A stretch of DNA of 13,954 nucleotides from Methanomassiliicoccaceae archaeon (GCA_009780795.1 WQZJ01000021.1:1-13954), one strand, 5' to 3'; positions 6,137 to 13,184 are shown, numbered from the stretch's first letter. Notes: a model not told the origin generated them from the sequence alone. Numbers and translations: made by a program.

Positions 6137-7750
6137 ATGTACGGAATATCTATAGACATAGGGACTAGCGGGACGAGAGCTCATGCGGTCGAACTCTCTT
6201 CCGGCAGAATATTATCGACAGCGATCACGGAATCGCACCCATTACCCGGTGCGAACATCATGGATCACTTGACCTTCTGCATCAAAATGGGAAAGGACCT
6301 GGCGCATCAGATATTGATCAGCACCGCGAACCAGGTCATCAACAATCTGGGAATAGAACTGAACAAAGTGGAGAAGGTCGCGATATGCGGTAACCCCATC
6401 CAACTGTCGTTGTTCCAGAACATGGACATAGACGACCTCGCATATGCAGGGGAGCAGGCATGGAAGACCCGCGGGATAACCCCTTTAAAAAGGAACGCGA
6501 GGGTGATATCCGCAGTGGATGTCGGTCTCGAACTTCCGGACCGCGCGGAACTGTTCGTCCCGCCGGCGATAAAGCATGAGATCGGTGCCGATGCGCTTGC
6601 GATGCTCGTGAAGAGCGGTTTCCTGGATCAGAAGGAGAACTGTCTTGTCACCGACTACGGAACGAACGCCGAGATGGCGTTGAAGGTGGGCGACGAGATA
6701 TACACAGGTTCGGCCGCCGCCGGCCCGGCGATGGAGGGTCAGCACATCGAGCACGGGATGCTGGCATCGCCCGGTGCGATATGCGATCTCGAATATGAGT
6801 TCAACTGGAGATGTAAAGTGCTGGACGACAATCTCATGCCGCTGCCCGGAGACCTCCTGGACCTTGCGATGGGACTGGTCACCGATGAGGGCGAGATGCA
6901 CGGAAAGGCCGCCGGTATCACCGGAACGGGAGTCGTCGCTGTTCTTGCCGCTGCCATGGATTCCAACCTATGGAGGAAGGGCAAACTGCAGTCGGACAGC
7001 GGACGTCTGGTCCTGCAGGACGGCATATTCGTGACGGACCATGACATATCGGAGGCCGCCAAGGCGATCGGTGCGATGAGGGCCGGTCATTTCACATTGC
7101 TGGAGCATGCAGGTATCAAATTCCCCGACCTGAACATAATGTACATGTCCGGAGCGACCGGTACCTATGTGGACGCCGAGAAGGCACGCGCCGTCGGGCT
7201 TGTCCCGCCGTCCTGCAAGAAGATGTACCAGATAGGCAACACATCACTGGCCATGGCGACGGACATACTCCGCAAGCCCGAAATACTGGATGAACTGCAG
7301 TCGATCGCCGACAGCATAAGGGCGAACCATGTGATGTTCGCCACTGACAAGGTCTTTGAGCAGATATACATCCAGGAACTTGCGTACTGGACCGAGGGTA
7401 TGCCGATGTCGCAGTACAACGACAACCTGGAGATGGCAGGGATACAGCAGCTGCCGAAGGTCACCGGAAGGGCCGAGGTGTTCAGGATAGCTGAACGTGA
7501 CATACCGATACTCGGCGACAGGGGACTGACGATAATAAGGGACATCGGCCGCGAGCTCACCGGAAAGTTCAACGGATGCGACGGCTGCAAGGCGTGCGAG
7601 AGGGAATGCCCCGAATCGGCGCTCAGGATGGATGACGATAAGGTAGTGCACGTAAAGACGAAGAAGTGTTTAGGGACCGCGTGCTACAGATGTCAGTTCA
7701 GCTGCCCGAAGAAGGTGTACAACTACGAGGCGCTCAAATTATCGTCATGA
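6137..7750 (+). CDS. ramA: RamA-type ATP-dependent reductive activase of methyltransferase corrinoid proteins
   Basis: RamA-family iron-sulfur proteins use ATP to reduce inactive Co(II) corrinoid proteins to the Co(I) form needed for methyl transfer. The chosen start is the ATG at 6137 (MYGISIDIGTSGTR), giving 537 residues, close to Methanosarcina RamA. The ASKHA ATPase fold shows phosphate-1 motif DIGTSGTR (7-14), phosphate-2 motif TDYGTNAEM (172-180) and adenosine motif SGATGTYVD (338-346). The C-terminus has two 4Fe-4S-type groups: C481, C484, C487, C491-Pro and C511, C516, C519, C523-Pro. The N-terminal 2Fe-2S domain of bacterial relatives is absent, as in archaeal RamA. Its position opposite mtaCB suggests MtaC as client, although the founding RamA was characterised with methylamine corrinoid proteins. 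The stop touches the end of the convergent gene at 7751. Confidence 0.92.
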   Translation: MYGISIDIGTSGTRAHAVELSSGRILSTAITESHPLPGANIMDHLTFCIKMGKDLAHQILISTANQVINNLGIELNKVEKVAICGNPIQLSLFQNMDIDDLAYAGEQAWKTRGITPLKRNARVISAVDVGLELPDRAELFVPPAIKHEIGADALAMLVKSGFLDQKENCLVTDYGTNAEMALKVGDEIYTGSAAAGPAMEGQHIEHGMLASPGAICDLEYEFNWRCKVLDDNLMPLPGDLLDLAMGLVTDEGEMHGKAAGITGTGVVAVLAAAMDSNLWRKGKLQSDSGRLVLQDGIFVTDHDISEAAKAIGAMRAGHFTLLEHAGIKFPDLNIMYMSGATGTYVDAEKARAVGLVPPSCKKMYQIGNTSLAMATDILRKPEILDELQSIADSIRANHVMFATDKVFEQIYIQELAYWTEGMPMSQYNDNLEMAGIQQLPKVTGRAEVFRIAERDIPILGDRGLTIIRDIGRELTGKFNGCDGCKACERECPESALRMDDDKVVHVKTKKCLGTACYRCQFSCPKKVYNYEALKLSS

Positions 7751-8836
7751 TCATGTGACCTTGACCAGGCGCTCCCTGGCGTACCTGAAAACCACTTTCC
7801 TATATCCTTTTAATTCCTGATCCAGCTGAGGGTCTCCCGTGTCCACATGAAGCTCCTTCAGATCGTTGAGCTTCGTGAGACCCGACACCAGGACGATGTT
7901 GTCAGCACCTATCTTCCTGATGACGGCCGGCGTGAGCTCCTTGTTCCCGCGGCCCAGGAAGAACCCCTGTTTTCCTATTATACCGAGTATGAGCACAGTT
8001 CTTTCATATCTGCCGACCAGGTCCAAAAGCCCCTTCTCATTGAGGTTCGTACCCACCGCGGTCCCGCCGAACACCGCATCTATGCCGAGTAAAGTGTGAT
8101 CCAGGCCGATGCGCTCCATTATGCGGCCGGCGGTGCTGCCGGGACCTATCACATAGAGGGTATCATCCTCCATCGTCGATACTATGTACTCGGCCACCTC
8201 ATCGATCTCTTCGTTCTCATTGTTGCCTTCATATATCCCTTTACAGTCCTGGACGGCCGTGGGGAGATACGGGACATTGAGACAACCGTAGAACTTCGCC
8301 GACAATATCCCATTCCTGTGATCCTCCTCGTTTATGTCCATGACGTCGCGGCCGGTGACCTTGACGTAACCGGTGGCGAACCCGTGGACGATGTTCGCGA
8401 CATCTTCCGGCGTTGTCGCGAACACGGACGAATACATCTTCACCCCCGCAGGGATGCCCAACACGGGAACAGATGTCCCGACCGCATCCAGTATGTCCCT
8501 CGCGGTGCCGTCCCCTCCGCAGAACATGATGAGGTCACAGTTCTTTTCCATCATCTTCGCGATCTTCTTGGTGTCCGAACCGCATGTGTCCTTCGATGCG
8601 GTGTCGATGACCTCATGAGGTATGCTCAAATAGTCGAGAACATCGCTGCCCATGTATCTCGCCGACGTGAACTCTATATCCGGGCGGATTGAAGACAACG
8701 CTCTCTTCGCGGCGAAATGGGACATCCTGATGGCACCAAGCTCCAGTGCCTTGGTGTATGCGTCACCGTCGGTACCTTTGAGACCGACGGAACCGCCCAT
8801 GCCCGCTATCGGATTGACTATGAGGCCGACACGCAT
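7751..8836 (-). CDS. COG3199 ATP-NAD / AcoX-like kinase-fold protein (predicted NAD kinase)
   Basis: The 361-residue protein belongs to the ATP-NAD kinase / AcoX group of the NAD-kinase-like superfamily, which is predicted to phosphorylate NAD to NADP using ATP or polyphosphate. It shows an N-terminal VGLIVNPIAGMGGSVGLKG (residues 3-21), the nucleotide-phosphate motif CGGDGTARD (106-114), and GIPAGVKMYSSVFA (127-140), all characteristic of COG3199. The C-terminal half contains Gly-rich stretches such as GPGSTAGRIME and GIIGKQGFFLGRGNKE. The ATG at 8836 lacks an obvious ribosome binding site, so the mRNA may be leaderless. It is separated from the upstream ftsZ-like gene by a hairpin terminator and so probably has its own promoter. 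NAD specificity is not proven, and a role on another small molecule is possible. Confidence 0.85.
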   Translation of the reverse strand: MRVGLIVNPIAGMGGSVGLKGTDGDAYTKALELGAIRMSHFAAKRALSSIRPDIEFTSARYMGSDVLDYLSIPHEVIDTASKDTCGSDTKKIAKMMEKNCDLIMFCGGDGTARDILDAVGTSVPVLGIPAGVKMYSSVFATTPEDVANIVHGFATGYVKVTGRDVMDINEEDHRNGILSAKFYGCLNVPYLPTAVQDCKGIYEGNNENEEIDEVAEYIVSTMEDDTLYVIGPGSTAGRIMERIGLDHTLLGIDAVFGGTAVGTNLNEKGLLDLVGRYERTVLILGIIGKQGFFLGRGNKELTPAVIRKIGADNIVLVSGLTKLNDLKELHVDTGDPQLDQELKGYRKVVFRYARERLVKVT

Positions 8837-8871
8837 ACAGATGCCATAACAGAAAAACTATCTAAAGATAG
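8837..8871 (-). promoter_or_regulatory. Probable promoter region of the COG3199 gene, with a short palindrome
   Basis: CTATCT-AA-AGATAG (8858-8871) is a 6-bp inverted repeat lying 22-35 bases before the ATG at 8836, where a TATA element of a leaderless transcript would be. The TATA match is weak (CTTTAGATAG on the minus strand), so this is tentative. Confidence 0.3.
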
Positions 8872-8884
8872 CGAAAAGATTGTT

Positions 8885-8904
8885 GGACGGGCTTGCGCCC
8901 GTCC
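8885..8904 (-). terminator. Hairpin terminator after the ftsZ-like gene
   Basis: A perfect 8-bp stem (GGACGGGC, 8885-8892; GCCCGTCC, 8897-8904) begins 19 bases past the ftsZ-like stop. On the minus-strand RNA the loop is GCAA, a stable GNRA tetraloop, and the hairpin is followed by AATCTTTTCG. It separates the FtsZ-like operon from the COG3199 gene. Confidence 0.6.
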
Positions 8905-8923
8905 GGGGGAGATATCATCGTAA

Positions 8924-9634
8924 TTATGCGTCCGCTCTGTCGCCGGCGAACATCGAGAGCGAATGAGGCTCGTCCCGCTCCTCTATCATCGTGTCGATGG
9001 TGCTGAGCTGGGCGATCATAGCCTCTGAGAGCTTTCTCTTCTTTTCGCCGATGAATCCGACGACGCTCCCGTTGACCGATTCGAACGCGTCGTTCACGGT
9101 CATGTGCGGGAAATTGGAGAGTATCTTGTCATTCTCGATGACCACTGTCATCGGACATCTTGCGTTTATCCTCTTTATCGCTTCCTTGGCGACCCTCTTC
9201 CTCTGCATCTCGAACGAGAAGGGCTTGATCGCTATCATGAACGTTATGATGTTCATCGAATGCGCGATATCCACAACGACCGGTGCCACACCGGTACCGG
9301 TCCCGCCGCCCATCCCAGCGACCACGAACACGGTGTCGTGACCCTCAAGAGCCTCTCTTATCTCGTCCACATGCGCCTTCGCGCATCTCTCGGCAAGAAG
9401 GACATCGCCCTTCGCGCCCTCACCCTTCGTGACATCCTTACAAAGACAGACCTTGGCATCGGCCCTCGTCTGTCTCAATGAATCCTTATCAGTGTTGATG
9501 GCAATGGTGTCTATGGACCCGTCCGCCCAATATATGTCATTGACAACATTGCAGCCGGCGCCTCCGATACCGACGACCGCTATACGCGGCTCGACCGTCA
9601 ACACATTTGTTGTTGCACGTATTTTTGTTTCCAT
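8924..9634 (-). CDS. Truncated FtsZ-like GTPase: GTP-binding domain only, no T7 loop or C-terminal domain
   Basis: FtsZ is the tubulin-like GTPase that forms the division ring. The protein here has 236 residues from the ATG at 9634, which lies 6 bases after GAGGG; the ATG at 9640 directly abuts that site and is less likely. It has a full N-terminal GTP-binding domain: GIGGAGCN (22-29), AINTDKDSLRQT (45-56), the tubulin signature GMGGGTGTGVAPVV (107-120), IKPFSFE (136-142), and ENDK (167-170) before helix H7 (NDAFESV, 181-187). Where canonical FtsZ continues with the catalytic T7 loop (NxDxxD) and about 100 residues of C-terminal domain, this protein has a charged helical tail (about 196-222) and ends. 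The stop is followed at once by a terminator and the next gene, so a frameshift is not evident. It should bind GTP but cannot complete the usual inter-subunit active site. It follows an RHH gene in the same operon. Confidence 0.88.
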   Translation of the reverse strand: METKIRATTNVLTVEPRIAVVGIGGAGCNVVNDIYWADGSIDTIAINTDKDSLRQTRADAKVCLCKDVTKGEGAKGDVLLAERCAKAHVDEIREALEGHDTVFVVAGMGGGTGTGVAPVVVDIAHSMNIITFMIAIKPFSFEMQRKRVAKEAIKRINARCPMTVVIENDKILSNFPHMTVNDAFESVNGSVVGFIGEKKRKLSEAMIAQLSTIDTMIEERDEPHSLSMFAGDRADA

Positions 9635-9653
9635 TTCCATCCCTCACTTGCTT

Positions 9654-9686
9654 ACGGAACGACGGGGCTCAGCCCCGTAGTTCCGT
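9654..9686 (-). promoter_or_regulatory. Strong hairpin between the RHH gene and the ftsZ-like gene
   Basis: Outer arms ACGGAAC (9654-9660) and GTTCCGT (9680-9686) and inner arms ACGGGGC (9662-9668) and GCCCCGT (9672-9678) form a 14-bp stem with one G-A mismatch and a TCA loop. It lies 26 bases past the RHH stop and about 20 bases before the ftsZ-like start. No T-run follows on the minus strand, so a processing, stability or translation-control element is more likely than a simple terminator. Confidence 0.55.
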
Positions 9687-9712
9687 GATCCCATCCCTTC
9701 TGTTCCATTCGT

Positions 9713-10078
9713 TCAGAGCGTAAGCTTCTGCGCCGTTTCCAGCAGGTTCCCGTTCTGTTCATCGATCCTTGGTGCGATGGTCTTCCTAAGGGAGTCCCTT
9801 ATGAATTCCTCCTCGTCGATGTACGGTCCGGTCTCCAATGCCAGAGCGACCGCGGCCAGCTCCGTTTTGCTCAAGCGGACGAATATCCCGCTTCCCTTTT
9901 TGTCCGACGAAGTATTTTCAGCATCCCCTCTTATATACTTCATGACGGCGGTCCTTATGAGTTGTGACGTATTGAGGCCGAGGTCGGCATGCTCCACCAA
10001 GTAGTTTCCCATTGCCAGGATCTCCTCGGCTCCCATCCGGAGCGATATAACCTTTTCCTCGTTCTTTTTTCCGTCCAT
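9713..10078 (-). CDS. Putative transcription regulator with two ribbon-helix-helix segments
   Basis: The 121-residue protein contains two RHH-like (Arc/CopG-fold) segments. The first is strand KVISLRM (9-15), helix about 17-31, then T37/S38 and helix SQLIRTAVMKYI (38-49). The second is strand IFVRLS (65-70), helix about 71-84, then DEEEFIRDSLRKTI (88-101). A Ser/Lys-rich linker (51-63) joins them. RHH proteins bind DNA as dimers through the paired strands; two copies in one chain could form a pseudo-dimer. The start at 10078 follows AGGTGG with good spacing. It is the first gene of an operon with the ftsZ-like GTPase, which resembles the haloarchaeal case where the RHH protein CdrS controls ftsZ2. 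Autoregulation through the upstream GTAATAC repeats is inferred. The second segment is more divergent and could be purely structural. Confidence 0.75.
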   Translation of the reverse strand: MDGKKNEEKVISLRMGAEEILAMGNYLVEHADLGLNTSQLIRTAVMKYIRGDAENTSSDKKGSGIFVRLSKTELAAVALALETGPYIDEEEFIRDSLRKTIAPRIDEQNGNLLETAQKLTL

Positions 10079-10140
10079 AGTTTTCCACCTTCTCAGACGT
10101 TACGTAGAGTGCATCCCCTTCTGACTCTGAAAACATATAT

Positions 10141-10190
10141 GTAATACGTGATATATAAATCTGTTTACAAAAGTATTACACTTGTAATAC
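10141..10190. promoter_or_regulatory. Cluster of GTAATAC operator-like repeats around the RHH-ftsZ promoter
   Basis: GTAATAC occurs on the plus strand at 10141-10147 and 10184-10190 and on the minus strand at 10173-10179. The last two form a perfect palindrome, GTATTAC-ACTT-GTAATAC. The copies flank the TATA box at about 10150-10160, the classic layout for autorepression by a small dimeric DNA-binding protein. Binding by the RHH protein is inferred. Confidence 0.5.
10150..10167 (-). promoter_or_regulatory. BRE/TATA promoter of the RHH-ftsZ operon
   Basis: On the minus strand, AAACAGA (BRE-like) is followed by TTTATATATC, an excellent archaeal TATA box. Initiation about 25 bases downstream (near 10127) would give a leader of about 50 bases before the ATG at 10078. 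Confidence 0.6.
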
Positions 10191-10202
10191 GAACAGGGAA
10201 CG

Positions 10203-10230
10203 ATATGCGGCAGGGGTACGCGCCGCATAT
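10203..10230. promoter_or_regulatory. Perfect 9-bp inverted repeat upstream of leuS
   Basis: ATATGCGGC (10203-10211) and GCCGCATAT (10222-10230) are exact reverse complements separated by 10 bases, just upstream of the leuS TATA region. It may be a DNA operator or, if transcription starts further upstream, an RNA hairpin in the leuS leader. Confidence 0.4.
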
Positions 10231-10234
10231 AGTT

Positions 10235-10270
10235 CTTTATAATATAATATCTTCAAATAAGTATATAATA
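10235..10270 (+). promoter_or_regulatory. AT-rich promoter region of leuS
   Basis: TTTATAATATAATA (around 10237-10250) is a TATA-like element; a second, TATATAATA, lies at 10262-10270. Initiation 25 bases after the first leaves a leader of about 40 bases. A GGAAGG ribosome-binding-like sequence sits about 12 bases before the ATG at 10311. Confidence 0.4.
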
Positions 10271-10310
10271 CGGGCACATAATCCCGTGTGCACCGGAAGG
10301 GACACCACCG

Positions 10311-13184
10311 ATGGCATCCAGCTACAGGGAAATGGAAGATAAGTGGCAGAGGGAATGGCAATCACGGGAGCTTGGGATCGCCGAAAGAGACGACAGGCCC
10401 AAGTTCATGATAGTTTTCGCATACCCCGGCGTGACCGGATATCTGCACGTTGGACACATGAGAGGGTACACTTACGCAGACGCCATCGGACGATATAAAA
10501 GGATGACGGGCCACAACGTGCTTTTCCCCGTTGGAACGCACGCGACCGGCAACGGTGCGATAACGCTGGCGCACAGGATATCCCGGGAAGAGGACGGGAT
10601 GATAGAATATCTTAGACGCAACGGATGTACCGACGCGCAGCTGGAGGCCATGAAGGACCCTAAATCGGTGGTGTGTTTCTTCAATGACATATACGTGAAC
10701 GATTACTGGAAAAAGTTCGGATTCCTGTCCGACTGGAGAAGGTTCACGTGCACATTATGCGATGATTACGCTAAATTCATGCAGTGGCAGTTCATGAAAC
10801 TGAACGACGCCGGACTGCTCATACAGAAACCGTATTACGCGTCCGCATGCGTGCAATGCGGACCGGTCGCGATAGACGCTTCCGAGACGGACATATCCAA
10901 AGGCGGCAACGCCGAGACGCAGGAGTACACCCTGCTGAAGTTCAAATGCGGCGATCTGTTCCTGGTGGCCGCGACACTGAGGCCGGAGACGGTCTACGGG
11001 CAGGTGAACTTCTGGGTGAACCCGGATGTCGAATACGTCAAAATGAGAAAGGGGGATGAGACATGGATAGTCTCCCGACCGGCGGCCGAGAAGCTCGCGT
11101 ACCAGATGGACGACTGCGAGATCATCGGAACTGTGAACGGAAAGGATATGGTAGGATGGATGTGCGAGGCCCCGATGATCCGCCGTTCCGTGCCGGTGTT
11201 CCCGGCAAGGTTCTGCGATCCGAACGTCGGTACCGGACTTGTAACGTCGGTACCGTCGGACGCGCCCGATGACTGGATATCGCTGAGGGACGTCAAGAAC
11301 GACCCTTACATCACGTCCGAATACAAACTTACGAAGGAGCAGATAGACTCCGCCGTTCCGATATCGATAATCTCCATGGACGGATACGGCGACTTCCCCG
11401 CACGGGACATCATAGAGAGAATGGACATAGAGATGTCCGGGGACCCGATGCTGGAGGATGCCAAGAAACAGGTCTACAAGGACGGGTACCACACCGGCAG
11501 GATGAAGGATGTCTGCGGCAAGTTCGCAGGACTCCGCGTTGAGGAGGCGAAGGACCGGATGAGAGAGGAAATGATAACATCCGGCGAGGCGGAACTGTTC
11601 CGCGACCTCAACGAAGAGGTCATATGCAGATGCGGCAGCCCCGTCATGATCAAACGGGTGGACGATCAGTGGTTCATCAATTATGCGGATGAGGAATTGA
11701 CGAGAAGGACGAGCGATCACTGCAGAACGATGCAGATAAATCCCGTGGAATATCAGAACAACGTCCACGGCGTCCTGGAATGGTTCAGGGAGCGCGCATG
11801 CGTGAGGCAGGGCAACTGGCTCGGAACGAAGTTCCCGTACGACGAGAGGTGGACGATAGAGGCGATATCGGATTCCACGCTGTATCCGATCTATTACACG
11901 ATATGCATCTACGCCAACAGCGGCCAGATATCGCCGGCGCAGATGACGGAATCGTTCTTCGACCACGTGGTGCTGCTGAAAGGCGATGTGAGCGATGTGT
12001 CCAAAGAGACCGGGATACCGGAAGAGCTGCTGAACAAGATAAGGGAGGACGTTCAATATTGGTATCCGCTCGATCTGAACCTGGGAGGGAAGGAGCACAT
12101 GACGGTCCACTTCCCGACGTTCCTCTTCAACCACACGGCGATACTTCCTCCGGAGAAACTACCGCGCGGTATAATGGTGAACTGGTACATCACCGGCAAG
12201 AAGAGCAAGATATCAAAATCGAAGGGAGGAGCGCAGCCGATACCCGGCGCGGCGGAGAAGTTCGGCGTGGATGCGCTTCGTCTGTACTATGCGCATGTGG
12301 CGTCACCGTTCGCGGACGTCGAGTGGGATGAGGATACGGTGATGTCGTACCGCCAGCGCCTGGACAGGATAATAAGCATGGTCAGCGACCTCAACTCGAT
12401 GGTAGAGGTGGAGGACGACTCGGACGTGGACGGATGGTTACTCTCCAGATTCGGGACGCACCTGGCGTCGATTCACGAAGGAATGGGAAGGTTCGATCTC
12501 AGGAATCTCACGTCGGAGACGTATTTCGAGATGTACAACGACATGAAATGGTACATCCGTAGGGACGGATGCAACTCCGATGTGATACGTGACGCGCTGA
12601 GGATGTGGATATCGGCGATGGCCCCCGTGACACCGCATGTGGCCGAGGAGCTCTGGAGCATGTGCGGGTTCGAAGGTCTCGTATCGGAATATCAGTTCTC
12701 CGAGGTCCCCGCCGGGAACGCCGGTTCGGAGTTCGGCGAGACGCTTATACGCGACGTGATATCGGACATATCACAAATAATCAAGGTCATCAAAATGGAA
12801 CCGAGCCGCGTCGTGATATATACGACGCAGCAATGGAAGGTCAAGGCAATGGGCATCGCGCTGAACCTTGCGGCGGAAGGTAAGCTGGACATCCCGACGC
12901 TGACGAAGATATGCATGTCCGATGAGGCCATCAGACCACACGGGAAGGCGGCGTCGGAACTGGCGAAGAAGCTGGCAACGGACATGACAAGAACGTCCAA
13001 TGAGGGACGGCGCGCGCTGATGCAGCTCAATGAAAAGGAACACCTGTCAGCGGCGGCGGCGTTCATATCGTTCGAGACCGGCGTAAAGGTGGAAGTGATG
13101 TCGGCCGACGACGAAGGGATATACGATCCGCAGGGAAAGTCGAAGGCGGCGATACCCGGAAGGCCGGCGATATACATAGAGTGA
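10311..13184 (+). CDS. leuS: Leucyl-tRNA synthetase, archaeal type
   Basis: This class I synthetase charges tRNA-Leu with leucine and proofreads mischarged tRNA. The 957-residue length fits archaeal LeuRS. HVGH (46-49) is the HIGH signature, within YPGVTGYLHVGHMRGYTYAD. The CP1 editing domain follows with TLRPETVYGQVNFWVNP and GTGLVTSVPSDAPDDWISLRD, the segment that carries the conserved editing aspartate. CRCGSPV near 437-443 suggests a zinc knuckle. DQWFINY, ISDSTLYPIYYTI and LGGKEHM-containing segments lead to KISKS (633-637), the KMSKS loop. An anticodon-binding helical domain and an archaeal-type C-terminal extension end the protein. Several normally invariant positions are altered (FAYP for PYP, VPSDAP for VPAHAP), so it is a divergent member. 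The chosen ATG at 10311 is the first in frame; an ATG at residue 8 is possible. The neighbours are functionally unrelated. Confidence 0.93.
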   Translation: MASSYREMEDKWQREWQSRELGIAERDDRPKFMIVFAYPGVTGYLHVGHMRGYTYADAIGRYKRMTGHNVLFPVGTHATGNGAITLAHRISREEDGMIEYLRRNGCTDAQLEAMKDPKSVVCFFNDIYVNDYWKKFGFLSDWRRFTCTLCDDYAKFMQWQFMKLNDAGLLIQKPYYASACVQCGPVAIDASETDISKGGNAETQEYTLLKFKCGDLFLVAATLRPETVYGQVNFWVNPDVEYVKMRKGDETWIVSRPAAEKLAYQMDDCEIIGTVNGKDMVGWMCEAPMIRRSVPVFPARFCDPNVGTGLVTSVPSDAPDDWISLRDVKNDPYITSEYKLTKEQIDSAVPISIISMDGYGDFPARDIIERMDIEMSGDPMLEDAKKQVYKDGYHTGRMKDVCGKFAGLRVEEAKDRMREEMITSGEAELFRDLNEEVICRCGSPVMIKRVDDQWFINYADEELTRRTSDHCRTMQINPVEYQNNVHGVLEWFRERACVRQGNWLGTKFPYDERWTIEAISDSTLYPIYYTICIYANSGQISPAQMTESFFDHVVLLKGDVSDVSKETGIPEELLNKIREDVQYWYPLDLNLGGKEHMTVHFPTFLFNHTAILPPEKLPRGIMVNWYITGKKSKISKSKGGAQPIPGAAEKFGVDALRLYYAHVASPFADVEWDEDTVMSYRQRLDRIISMVSDLNSMVEVEDDSDVDGWLLSRFGTHLASIHEGMGRFDLRNLTSETYFEMYNDMKWYIRRDGCNSDVIRDALRMWISAMAPVTPHVAEELWSMCGFEGLVSEYQFSEVPAGNAGSEFGETLIRDVISDISQIIKVIKMEPSRVVIYTTQQWKVKAMGIALNLAAEGKLDIPTLTKICMSDEAIRPHGKAASELAKKLATDMTRTSNEGRRALMQLNEKEHLSAAAAFISFETGVKVEVMSADDEGIYDPQGKSKAAIPGRPAIYIE

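Noticed and set aside
8924..9634. FtsZ broken by a recent frameshift
   Set aside because: The region after the stop is a compact terminator and the next gene, with no trace of a T7 loop or C-terminal domain in any frame. The short form appears to be the real gene.
10755..12134. 459-codon minus-strand open frame inside leuS
   Set aside because: It is antisense to the well-supported leuS and its translation is rich in Arg, His and Val, typical of a shadow frame.
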